A stretch of 64,000 nt of DNA from contig NZ_JAJAVQ010000005.1 in NCBI RefSeq assembly GCF_020531985.1, positions 62,001-126,000 on the forward strand, written 5' to 3'. The stretch's first letter is position 1. The number at the start of each line of letters is the position of its first letter. Positions 26,608-34,802 of this stretch are shown here, piece by piece. The notes under the pieces are model-generated. The model made no database searches. It was not told where the DNA came from and saw nothing but the letters and a program-made list of their open reading frames with translations. Position numbers and translations under genes: made by a program. The stretch is from Rheinheimera aquimaris (lineage in GTDB: Bacteria; Pseudomonadota; Gammaproteobacteria; Enterobacterales; Alteromonadaceae).

Positions 26608-27534
26608 ATGCAAAACATTCTGTTGTACCTAATCACGGTTTTAATCTGGGGTTCTACCTGGTTCGCTATTGAGTTTCAGCTTGGCGATGTTGCGGTAGAA
26701 GCCTCACTGACCTACCGTTTTGCCTTGTCGGCGCTGCTGATGTGGGCCTATTGCCTGTGGCGGCGTCTGCCGATGCGCTTTAGTATGAAAGATCATGGCT
26801 TTATAGCGCTATTGGCGCTGTTTAACTTTGCCCTGAACTACATTCTGATTTACCAGGCACAGCAGTACCTGACCTCTGCCATGACGGCTATTGCTTTTAC
26901 CACTATGCTGCTGATGAACATCGTTAACACCCGGTTGTTCTTCGGCAAGCCGGTGGCGAAACGCATCTACTTTGGTGCGTTAATGGGTATTGCCGGTATT
27001 GTCGTGCTGTTCTGGCCCGATTTAGACGGGCTGGACCTGACCAACGCCAGTCTGCTCGGGCTGATACTGGTACTGGGCAGCGCGCTCAGTGCATCGCTTG
27101 GTAACATGGCCAGCGTACGCAACTCGCGTGCCGGCCTGCCCATAACGCAGGTAAACGCCTGGGGCATGCTGTATGGCACTATTATGCTGGCGCTGATGGT
27201 AGGCATCAGTGGCACCAGTTTTACCTTCAGCACGGCGCCGGCTTATATCATTTCTTTACTGTATCTGGCGGTATTTGGCTCAGTGATAGCTTTTGCAACT
27301 TACTTTGCACTGCTAAAAGGTATGGGGCCGGAAAAAGCCAGCTACACCATAGTGCTGTTCCCGCTGGTGGCAGTAGTATTAAGCACTTTATTTGAAGACT
27401 TTGTCTGGACCAGCTACACCTTTAGCGGCTTTGCACTGGTGCTGCTGGGTAATGCGCTGGTGCTGACCCCTTTTGCCAAAATTAAGGCGCTGCTGTTTAA
27501 GCCTGCGGTAACTGCACAGCCAGAATTACCCTGA
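26608..27534 (+). CDS. EamA/DMT family transporter
   Basis: 308 residues from ATG 26608; the longer in-frame reading from 26416 would run through the SDR gene and carries no membrane-protein character. Ten hydrophobic helices form two EamA repeats: NILLYLITVLIWGSTWFAIEFQLG at the start and SLLGLILVLGSALSASLGNM in the second. Ends with a basic tail. The family exports amino acids, metabolites or drugs. A hairpin GGCGCC/GGCGCC lies just before the start and could influence translation. A terminator follows at 27556. Confidence 0.88.
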   Translation: MQNILLYLITVLIWGSTWFAIEFQLGDVAVEASLTYRFALSALLMWAYCLWRRLPMRFSMKDHGFIALLALFNFALNYILIYQAQQYLTSAMTAIAFTTMLLMNIVNTRLFFGKPVAKRIYFGALMGIAGIVVLFWPDLDGLDLTNASLLGLILVLGSALSASLGNMASVRNSRAGLPITQVNAWGMLYGTIMLALMVGISGTSFTFSTAPAYIISLLYLAVFGSVIAFATYFALLKGMGPEKASYTIVLFPLVAVVLSTLFEDFVWTSYTFSGFALVLLGNALVLTPFAKIKALLFKPAVTAQPELP

Positions 27535-27555
27535 GCAGAAACAGCAACAGCTAAA

Positions 27556-27581
27556 AGCGGCGTCGGTACCGAAACGCCGCT
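27556..27581 (+). terminator. Terminator after the EamA transporter
   Basis: AGCGGCGT (27556-27563) / ACGCCGCT (27574-27581) with a 10-base loop, 21 bp past the stop codon. The T-rich tail is weak. Confidence 0.5.
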
Positions 27582-27660
27582 GCCAATTTCACTCCAGCTG
27601 CTATAGTACAAAGCATGCCGTGTAAACCGGCTGCTTTGGACTGGCAGAAGTGGAGTGTAA

Positions 27661-28389
27661 ATGAAGTATGCAGTAACAACACTGCTGTTATTTTGTTGCT
27701 GGCCGGCACAACCATGCCAGTGGCCAGAGCTTAGCTTTCTTGTTGGCGTGGAAAAACCTCCCTATATCGAAGTGGCAACCCAAAGTGGCTACGAGCTGGA
27801 ACTGTTACAGCAGGTCAGCCTGAAAATGCACCGCTGTGCCGTGTTTATTCATAGCCCCAATGGCCGCCTGCTGGAATTATTTAAGCAAGGTGTCGCTGAT
27901 TTTGCCTCGCTGCAACGCAGCACTCCCGATGGCACCTATGCCACTCTGCCCTATATCAGTTACGAAAATGTGGTCATTACCCGCAGCGATCTGCAGCCGC
28001 CGCTACAAACACTGGACGATTTAACCGGCCGCAGGGTGATGGCTTTTCAAAATGCCCGTCAGTTTCTGCCACCGGCTTATGCCGAATTAGTACCCCGCTT
28101 TAGCAGCTATCTTGAGGTGGTCGAACAACATCAGCTGCCAGCCATGCTGTTAAAAGGCCGGATAGATGCGCTGGTGATGGATAAAAATATCTTTGAATAC
28201 TACTACCGCCAAATCGCCCCCGGTGATCAAAACCTGCAGCAACTGCCACTGTTTGGAAAAAACAGTTACCATCTGCTCGGGCGCGATCCCTGGCTGGTGC
28301 AGCGCTTTGATCAGGCGCTGCAACTGTTTCAGCTGAGCAAAGAGTACCAGCAGCTTCAGCTTAAGTATTTTCAACAGGTTAATCAGTAA
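27661..28389 (+). CDS. Periplasmic amino-acid-type solute-binding protein (PBP2 fold)
   Basis: 242 residues with a short signal peptide (LLLFCCWPAQPCQW). The body fits the type-2 periplasmic binding fold: FLVGVEKPPYIEVATQSGYELELLQQVSLKM, the hinge LDDLTGRRVMAFQNARQFLPPAY and LLKGRIDALVMDKNIFEYYYRQI. There is no permease or ATPase gene beside it. Instead its stop codon abuts the start of a TPR-GGDEF cyclase (28390), which suggests a sensing role, passing ligand state to the cyclase, rather than transport. That link is inferred from gene order. Confidence 0.75.
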   Translation: MKYAVTTLLLFCCWPAQPCQWPELSFLVGVEKPPYIEVATQSGYELELLQQVSLKMHRCAVFIHSPNGRLLELFKQGVADFASLQRSTPDGTYATLPYISYENVVITRSDLQPPLQTLDDLTGRRVMAFQNARQFLPPAYAELVPRFSSYLEVVEQHQLPAMLLKGRIDALVMDKNIFEYYYRQIAPGDQNLQQLPLFGKNSYHLLGRDPWLVQRFDQALQLFQLSKEYQQLQLKYFQQVNQ

Positions 28390-30504
28390 ATGCAGTGGCA
28401 GTTATTATTCATTTTACTATTGGTTGTCGGCAGTGCCGGCCCGACTGCACTGGCAGCAGACACCGACTTTACGGCTTTACGCAGTCAGATAGAAACCAGC
28501 CGACAGCAAGGCAACCTGGATCAGGCGGAGAAGCTGACTGCAGATTATCTTGCGATGGCGACAAAGCAGGCTGACACTCAGCAACAGGCACTGGCTTACC
28601 ATCAAATGGGTAATAACGCGATGGAGCGTAATAATTACCCACTTGCCAGGCAGCAGCTTGAGCAAGCCATCAGCCTGTTACAGCCAAATGGTCAGTCAAT
28701 AGCGTTGGCCAACGCGATACGCCGGTTAGGTATGGTGTACCGTTATCAGACGGATTATGCCAGCGCGCTGCGATATGTCTATCAGGCGATGCAAATCTAT
28801 CAGGCATTGGAGGACGAATCAGAGATAGCCAACACCTACAGCAGTATTGGTACCATACTGGAAAAAATGGGTCAGTATGAAGAGGCATTACAGGCTCATC
28901 AGCAAAGTTTTGCACTGCATTTTAAATTAGGTAATCAGAGTAGCTTGGCCAGCGCGATTTATAATCTGGGCGACTTGCACCGCGTACTAGGCGATAAAGA
29001 CAAAGCGCTGGCGTATTTTCTGCAGACCCTGCAGCTGGATCTGGCCAGCGGTGACAAATTAAATATTGCCTACAGCCATAACAAGCTGGGATACCTGTAC
29101 AGCGAGCTTGGCGAATTTACTAAAGCCACTGAGCATACACAGCAAGCGATGATGCTATTTGAACAAATTGGTGCCCCGCGTGATACCGACTGGGGTCGCA
29201 CTGTTGTTGCCAAACTGGCAATGGAACAGGGTGATTTTCTTAAAGCACAGCAATTACTGGATGGCGTGATAGAGCGTGCTAAAGCCCACAGTTATAAAAG
29301 CCTGCTGGTAGACGCCTATAAAATGGCCGCTGAACTGGCGCTGCGCCAAAACAATGCTGAAACAGCACTGCGTTATACCACTGCCGGGATAGAACAGGCA
29401 CAGCAAAACAATGAGCGTGCCGACGAAGCGCTGCTGCAGCATATGCAAGTGCAAGCATTGGTAAAGCTGGATGCGGTGCGCGAAGCCTTAGCTGCCATGT
29501 TAAGACAAAAGCAGCTGGACGATGAGATTTTCAACAGTAAACGCGCCGCGACTATTGCGGCTATTCAGGCACAAACCGATTTTACCCGTCAGCAATATCA
29601 GATTGACCTGCTGCAAAATGAACAGCAGCTGCAACAAGCCCAGTTAGAACAGCAGCACCTTATCCGTAACTTCTGGATCTCAGGCCTGGTTGCCGCTTTT
29701 ATCCTGATGATTTCGCTGTACCGGCGTTATGTACAGCGTCAACAAAACCGCCGGCTGGAGCAGGAAGTTGCCACCCGAACTCAGCAACTACAACAAAAAA
29801 ATACTGAACTGGCGCACGCCTACCAGCAACTGGAAATTGTCAGCCTGACCGATAAATTGACCGGCCTGCATAACCGGCATTTTCTGGAAAGCCATATCAT
29901 GACAGAGCTGGAGCAATGCCGCAGAATGCAGCACCGTAGCGATGATAGTTTGCCAGCAACACATAGCGAGCTGGCGCTGTTTATGATCGACCTCGACCAT
30001 TTTAAGTCGCTAAATGACAGCTATGGCCATAGTGTCGGTGATGAGGTATTAAAACAGCTACGCCACATTATGCAGCAGGTATTCCGCCAGTCGGATTATC
30101 TGGTGCGCTGGGGCGGAGAAGAATTTGTCGCGATAGCGCGTAATATCAACCGCGACGAAGTCAGTCATCTGGCGCAGCGCTTTGTCGACGCCGTGCAGCA
30201 AACACCAATATTGGTGACAGGCTGTCAACCACTGCATATCAGCTGCTCTGTCGGCTATGCCTGTTACCCGTTACCACTTGGCGAGTCTGCGATGCACTGG
30301 CAGCGCCTGCTAAAACTGGCCGATCTGTGTTTATATGCTGCCAAGTACAGCGGCCGTAATGGCTGGGTGGGCCTGGACAACTGCGCAGCCGAATTGCCAC
30401 TAAGCCAAGCCGGTATTAATGCCGCGCAGATGCAGGCCTGGCAGCTGCAAGGCCTGTTGCAGCTGCAGCACAGTTTTGGCGGCTCAGTTAAATGGCAAGC
30501 CTGA
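28390..30504 (+). CDS. Membrane diguanylate cyclase with periplasmic TPR domain
   Basis: 704 residues. A signal peptide (about 1-24) is followed by several tetratricopeptide repeats (about 25-370, e.g. ANTYSSIGTILEKMGQYEEALQAHQQSF), a transmembrane helix near 435 (FWISGLVAAFILMISLYRRY), a coiled coil and a GGDEF domain (about 490-665). The domain has LTDKLTGLHNRHFLE, MIDLDHFKSLNDSYGHSVGDEVL, the catalytic GGEEF (about 574) and, five residues before it, the RxxD product-inhibition site (RQSD). It should make cyclic di-GMP and be product-inhibited. It starts directly at the stop of a solute-binding protein gene, so the periplasmic TPR may read that protein. Confidence 0.9.
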   Translation: MQWQLLFILLLVVGSAGPTALAADTDFTALRSQIETSRQQGNLDQAEKLTADYLAMATKQADTQQQALAYHQMGNNAMERNNYPLARQQLEQAISLLQPNGQSIALANAIRRLGMVYRYQTDYASALRYVYQAMQIYQALEDESEIANTYSSIGTILEKMGQYEEALQAHQQSFALHFKLGNQSSLASAIYNLGDLHRVLGDKDKALAYFLQTLQLDLASGDKLNIAYSHNKLGYLYSELGEFTKATEHTQQAMMLFEQIGAPRDTDWGRTVVAKLAMEQGDFLKAQQLLDGVIERAKAHSYKSLLVDAYKMAAELALRQNNAETALRYTTAGIEQAQQNNERADEALLQHMQVQALVKLDAVREALAAMLRQKQLDDEIFNSKRAATIAAIQAQTDFTRQQYQIDLLQNEQQLQQAQLEQQHLIRNFWISGLVAAFILMISLYRRYVQRQQNRRLEQEVATRTQQLQQKNTELAHAYQQLEIVSLTDKLTGLHNRHFLESHIMTELEQCRRMQHRSDDSLPATHSELALFMIDLDHFKSLNDSYGHSVGDEVLKQLRHIMQQVFRQSDYLVRWGGEEFVAIARNINRDEVSHLAQRFVDAVQQTPILVTGCQPLHISCSVGYACYPLPLGESAMHWQRLLKLADLCLYAAKYSGRNGWVGLDNCAAELPLSQAGINAAQMQAWQLQGLLQLQHSFGGSVKWQA

Positions 30505-30505
30505 G

Positions 30506-30820
30506 TTAATGGCTTAGTTTAAGGCCAACCACGCCGGCAATAATCAGCGCAAAACAGCCCAGTTGTTTTATTGTGATAAGTTGGTCGAAAAACACATGGT
30601 TAATCAGCGTAATAGACACTACCCCCACCGCCAGCCACACCAGATAAGCGGTAGGTGCCGGTATATCTTTTAACGATAAACCAAACAACACCAGGCTGGC
30701 GGTCATACAGGCCACGGCGAAAATGACATAAGGAATTTTGCTAAAAGAAGCTGATTTTTCGATGCCAATTAACCAGCCAGCTTCAAGTACACCGGCAACA
30801 AACAAGATAAACCAAGACAT
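30506..30820 (-). CDS. sugE: SMR family guanidinium exporter SugE/Gdx
   Basis: 104 residues from ATG 30820, preceded by GGGG at 6 bases; E. coli SugE/Gdx has 105. Four short membrane helices with the family start MSWFILFVAGVLEAGWLIGIEKS, where the glutamate (LEAGW) is the conserved proton and substrate-coupling residue, then YLVWLAVGVVSITLINHVFFDQL. The Gdx subtype exports guanidinium against protons. The gene is preceded by a guanidine-II (mini-ykkC) riboswitch, which independently supports this substrate. It is convergent with the cyclase gene. Confidence 0.93.
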   Translation of the reverse strand: MSWFILFVAGVLEAGWLIGIEKSASFSKIPYVIFAVACMTASLVLFGLSLKDIPAPTAYLVWLAVGVVSITLINHVFFDQLITIKQLGCFALIIAGVVGLKLSH

Positions 30821-30841
30821 AACACACCCCATTTCAGTGAT

Positions 30842-30884
30842 GGGGCCGTCCCCGGATGAAATGGAGCGGTGAGGTCGTCCTCAC
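30842..30884 (-). promoter_or_regulatory. Guanidine-II riboswitch (mini-ykkC)
   Basis: On the minus strand two short hairpins carry the diagnostic ACGR loops: GTGAGG-ACGA-CCTCAC (30884-30869) and GGGG-ACGG-CCCC (30853-30842). Two such stem-loops are the definition of mini-ykkC. The second hairpin's CCCCAT arm (30845-30840) can instead pair with ATGGGG (30832-30827) just before the start codon, hiding the ribosome-binding site. Guanidinium binding should free it and switch sugE on. Confidence 0.9.
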
Positions 30885-30941
30885 TTCCAGAAGGGTTAAA
30901 ACGCGCGCATTCTGGCAAAACAGACCGGTATTTGCAAGCCG

Positions 30942-31787
30942 CTAAAACGTCTGATGCACCCTTAAAAACCGGGCAAAACGTGATAGGCCTGAGCGGGTAT
31001 AACCGTTATAGCGATAGGTAATGATGCTGCCAATTTCCGGCGGAGTTTGCCGTAGTGCATCGGTTAAGCCGCTGCCGATGGCGAACGTTTTGCCATCCGG
31101 CATTTTTACCACTAAAGCCCCCACCATGCCCTGATACTTACCTTTGCCGGGCCGGTAGCCAATGACTTCAGCTTCGGTATCCTGATAGGTTTTCAGTTTC
31201 AGCAATGCATTGCTTCTGCCGGTAGTATAAGCGGCGTCCTGATGATGCAACATCAAGCCTTCGGCACCAACTTGTTCCAGTTCATGCAGTTTTGCCTGCA
31301 GCTGTTTCTTACTAGCGAGCCTGAACTGCGGCACCAGCTTTAAATAAGGGCTGTTTTGCTGCAGCACCAACTGCTGCATCAGTGTTATACGCTCGCTAAA
31401 ACTGCCCGGTGCATCCGGCAGTTCGAAAATGTAATAGCTTATCTGCCGCCATTCACTGTCAACCGGCGTGGCCTTACTGACAATACTCAAGGTTTCTGCA
31501 AACTTATTGCGGCCCAGCCACAACTCACCATCGAGTTTTTGCGCTGGCAATGCAGTAACAAACCATGCCGGTGCAGCAATAAGCTGGCCGCCACGCGAAA
31601 TAAGCTGCTTGCCATCCCAGAACGCACGTACGCCATCTAGCTTTTCGCTAACCCAGTATTGCTGCACATCGATATTATCGCGGTACACCTCTGCCAGCAA
31701 AAGATCAGGCTTAGCAGGCGCCGCATAGCCAGGACAACAACATAAAGTACAGCCGACAAGCAAAGCTAAAGTTAACTTTTTAATCAC
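30942..31787 (-). CDS. Periplasmic ATP-dependent DNA ligase (LigE type)
   Basis: 281 residues with a signal peptide (LALLVGCTLCCCPGYAAPAKP). The nucleotidyltransferase core has the adenylation motif EKLDG with Lys49, then RGG (motif Ia), LDGELW (III), EGLMLHH (IV), LKLKTY (V) and a C-terminal OB fold. There are no extra DNA-binding domains, as in LigE, which is small and exported. LigE enzymes seal nicks in DNA in the periplasm or extracellularly, possibly during competence. No co-transcribed partner is evident. Confidence 0.9.
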   Translation of the reverse strand: MIKKLTLALLVGCTLCCCPGYAAPAKPDLLLAEVYRDNIDVQQYWVSEKLDGVRAFWDGKQLISRGGQLIAAPAWFVTALPAQKLDGELWLGRNKFAETLSIVSKATPVDSEWRQISYYIFELPDAPGSFSERITLMQQLVLQQNSPYLKLVPQFRLASKKQLQAKLHELEQVGAEGLMLHHQDAAYTTGRSNALLKLKTYQDTEAEVIGYRPGKGKYQGMVGALVVKMPDGKTFAIGSGLTDALRQTPPEIGSIITYRYNGYTRSGLSRFARFLRVHQTF

Positions 31788-31879
31788 TATTTAGCATCCT
31801 TTTATTTAAATAAAAAGTGTAGTGATTAAGTCTGTTTCAGCAAGCCCGGCAGATTAACGTTGATACTTTTCGCTATGCG

Positions 31880-32569
31880 CTATTGCAGAACCGGTGTCAG
31901 GTAGCCATTGCCCAGCTGGCGCATTTGCTGTTCAACCCAGCTCACACGTTGTTGCAGGTAAGGTGTTAACCGGCGTGGATCGCGTTTACGCGGGCTGGGT
32001 AATAATACCGCCAGCCGCGCAGCTTCATTGCGGCTGAGTTTACTGGCGGGCTTGCCATAGTAATACTGGCTGGCCGCTTCTACGCCGTACAATCCTTTGC
32101 CAAATTCGGCGATATTTAAATACACTTCCAGAATACGTTTTTTACCCCATACCAACTCCAGCCCCAGCGCCAGGGTGGCCTCCAGCCCCTTGCGCAACAT
32201 ACTGCGGCGGGGCCACAGCAACAGGTTTTTCGCCGTTTGCTGGCTGATAGTACTGGCACCGCGCAAGCCGTCACCGTCGTCAAACTGCTCCAACGCTTTT
32301 TTTATTTCTGTCATATCAACGCCAAAATGCTGCGGAAAGCGCTGATCCTCAGAAGCGACCAACGCCAGCGGTACATGCGATGGCAGCGTATTGATATCCA
32401 CCCAACGCTGACTGACCGGATACGGGCTTTGCAGCATAAAGGCTGACGTAGGCGGCGCAACGAACCGCAGCAGCAATAACAGCAACAGTACAAGCAGCAG
32501 TAATGCCAGCATACCGCGCCAACATACAAACCAGATCCAGCCGATAAAACCGCGTGTACCCTGAGCCAT
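31880..32569 (-). CDS. mtgA: Monofunctional peptidoglycan glycosyltransferase
   Basis: About 229 residues from ATG 32569 behind GAGGA; an in-frame GTG five codons upstream lacks a site. One N-terminal membrane helix (LALLLLVLLLLLLLRF) is followed by a GT51 domain with the active-site segments VALVASEDQRFPQHFGVD, GASTISQQTAKNLLLWP, RKGLEATLALGLELVWGKKRILEVYLNIAEFG and GVEAASQYYYGKPASKL. There is no transpeptidase domain, so this is MtgA. It polymerises lipid II into glycan strands in the periplasm. Confidence 0.93.
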   Translation of the reverse strand: MAQGTRGFIGWIWFVCWRGMLALLLLVLLLLLLLRFVAPPTSAFMLQSPYPVSQRWVDINTLPSHVPLALVASEDQRFPQHFGVDMTEIKKALEQFDDGDGLRGASTISQQTAKNLLLWPRRSMLRKGLEATLALGLELVWGKKRILEVYLNIAEFGKGLYGVEAASQYYYGKPASKLSRNEAARLAVLLPSPRKRDPRRLTPYLQQRVSWVEQQMRQLGNGYLTPVLQ

Positions 32570-32795
32570 TAATCCTCGCTTCACCGATGCCTGTTATTCG
32601 CTGCGCTGTAAATCGCCACTATCTTCGCCAGCCATTATGCGGCATCTTACTGAACTGACACTAAATATAGAATGAAAAGCCGCCTCTGGCCGTTTTATAG
32701 CCATCACCTTACTTTACTCAGGCTAAGTTAAGCTTGTTTTGTTACTACATTAGCTATGGTTTATCTGTACTGTGTTAACTGGAGAATGCCTTTAT

Positions 32796-34649
32796 ATGCT
32801 GGCTGAGCTGCTTATTCTGTCTAACGCTAAAACTATTGCCCAGCGCATTGTCGACAAGACCGGCGGGGATATCCGGCTGGCACTGCCGCTAGGGCTGGGC
32901 AAAGCCAATACCATCGTTAATGCGTTAACCGACCTGGCTGTTGCCGACCCGTCTATCAGACTGCATCTGTTTACCGCGCTAACCTTACAACACCCGCGCC
33001 CGGCAAGCGACTTGCAGGCCCGTTTTCTCGGCCCGGCCATAACGCGCCTGTTCGGTGCTTATACCGCACTGGATTACGCCACGCGTTTAGCCGACGGCAA
33101 CCTGCCAGCGAATATCCGTGTGCAGGAATTCTTTTTTCAGGCAGGCAGCTGGCTGGGTAACCAAAGCGCCCAACAAGGCTATATACCGGTTAACTACACC
33201 CATGCCTTAGATACCTTGCTGGCACTAAAACCCAACGTCATTCTGCAGTTGCTGGCGCGTGACAAAGACAGGTTCAGTTTGTCCGGTAATACCGACATCA
33301 CTGTCGACCTGCTGCGGGCACGTGCCCGTGGCGAACAGAGCTTTATTCTCGCCAGTGAAATTAACGCGCAGCTGCCCTTTATGCCCGGAGCAGCTGAGCT
33401 TAACCCTGATGAGCTCGACTGCGTGCTGGATGATCCTGCCAGCCAGTTTGAGCTATTTTCTGTACCCAAGCGCCCGGTTGAACTGGCCGATCACGCTATA
33501 GGCCTGCATGTCGCAGGGCTGGTGCCGGATGGCGGCACCTTGCAAATCGGTATAGGTTCACTTGGTGATGCCGTTGCGTCGTCGCTGATCCTGCGACACC
33601 AACAACCAGATACCCTCAGGGCCGTTATGGCAAAAGCCCCCTTCCCCGGCCATGCCGCTGCGCAACACAGCAGTTTCACCCGCGGACTGTATGGCGTAAC
33701 CGAAATTCTGGTGCAGGGCTTTTTACGATTGATAAAAGCGGGCGTGATCCGGCGTGAAGTAGAGGGTGCACTGGTTCATGCCGGTTTCTTTGTAGACTGT
33801 CACGATTTCTACCGTGAGCTACGCGACATGCCCGAGCACGAGCGCAGGCTAATCCAAATGATGCCGGTGTCCTTTACCAATCAGCTGTACGGTGACGAAC
33901 TGCCCAAACGCGCAGCGCGCCAAAACGCACGCTTTGTGAATGCAGCAATGAAAGCCACTGTGCTGGGTGGTGTTATTTCAGATATTACCGACCAAGGCCA
34001 GATTGTCAGTGGTGTCGGCGGCCAGTTTAACTTTATTGAGCAGGCATTTGCGCTGCAAGGGGCGCGGGCGCTAATTACATTGCAAGCAACACGGGAAAGT
34101 AAAGGCAAAGTGGTGTCCAACATTGTGTGGCAGCATCCGCATGAAACCATTCCACGGCATTACCGCGACATTATCGTCACCGAATACGGTATTGCCGATC
34201 TACGCGGTCGCTCTGATGCGGAGTGTATCATGGCAATGATTTCTATTGCCGACAGCCGGTTTCAGGCCGATTTACTGGCAAAGGCCAAAGCAGCAGGTAA
34301 GCTGCCCAAAGCGGCCAGCGTACCGGCGCCGCATCGCAACAATACGCCGCAAAATCTGCGAAACTGGCTGGCACCCGTTGTCGCTGACGGTACCCTGGTA
34401 CAATTTCCGTTTGGTACCGACTTCACTGACGTCGAACAGCAATTGCTGGGCGCGCTTAGTCTTCTCAAAGCCAAAGCAGGTTCATACCCGGCAATGGCGG
34501 CGTTACTGTGGCGGGGCCTGGTAAGCAGCAAGTCCCCTGCGCAACTGGCCTGTCTGCAGCGCTTGTCGCTACAGCAGCCACGCTCTGTTACAGAGTGGCT
34601 GACGGCGCAGACGGTAAAAGGCGCTTTGGCTATAGCCACTGAGCACTGA
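32796..34649 (+). CDS. Acetyl-CoA hydrolase/transferase family protein
   Basis: 617 residues from ATG 32796 with GGAG upstream; a GTG at 32772 overlaps that site. The CoA-transferase fold is evident in the N-terminal LPLGLGKANTIVNALTDLAVADPSIRLHLFTAL, the middle glycine-rich VAGLVPDGGTLQIGIGSLGDAVASSL, and the C-terminal VGGQFNFIEQAFALQGARALITLQATRESKGKVVSNIV followed by VTEYGIADLRGRSDAECIMAMI. The acetyl-CoA hydrolase C-terminal domain is about 390-540. It could hydrolyse acyl-CoA or move CoA between acids; the acceptor is not evident. Monocistronic. Confidence 0.85.
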   Translation: MLAELLILSNAKTIAQRIVDKTGGDIRLALPLGLGKANTIVNALTDLAVADPSIRLHLFTALTLQHPRPASDLQARFLGPAITRLFGAYTALDYATRLADGNLPANIRVQEFFFQAGSWLGNQSAQQGYIPVNYTHALDTLLALKPNVILQLLARDKDRFSLSGNTDITVDLLRARARGEQSFILASEINAQLPFMPGAAELNPDELDCVLDDPASQFELFSVPKRPVELADHAIGLHVAGLVPDGGTLQIGIGSLGDAVASSLILRHQQPDTLRAVMAKAPFPGHAAAQHSSFTRGLYGVTEILVQGFLRLIKAGVIRREVEGALVHAGFFVDCHDFYRELRDMPEHERRLIQMMPVSFTNQLYGDELPKRAARQNARFVNAAMKATVLGGVISDITDQGQIVSGVGGQFNFIEQAFALQGARALITLQATRESKGKVVSNIVWQHPHETIPRHYRDIIVTEYGIADLRGRSDAECIMAMISIADSRFQADLLAKAKAAGKLPKAASVPAPHRNNTPQNLRNWLAPVVADGTLVQFPFGTDFTDVEQQLLGALSLLKAKAGSYPAMAALLWRGLVSSKSPAQLACLQRLSLQQPRSVTEWLTAQTVKGALAIATEH

Positions 34650-34802
34650 CACCCTTGGCAGTATACCCTTCGCCTACTTAATCCTAAGCGAACATGAATA
34701 CTGCAGTGTGATGTTTTGTGCTTCTAAATTGCTGCACAAACGAATAGCATAGTCGGTTTGCCGACAGCCGTGTTTGGTCGCGCCGTAATAATGGAGTAGT
34801 TT

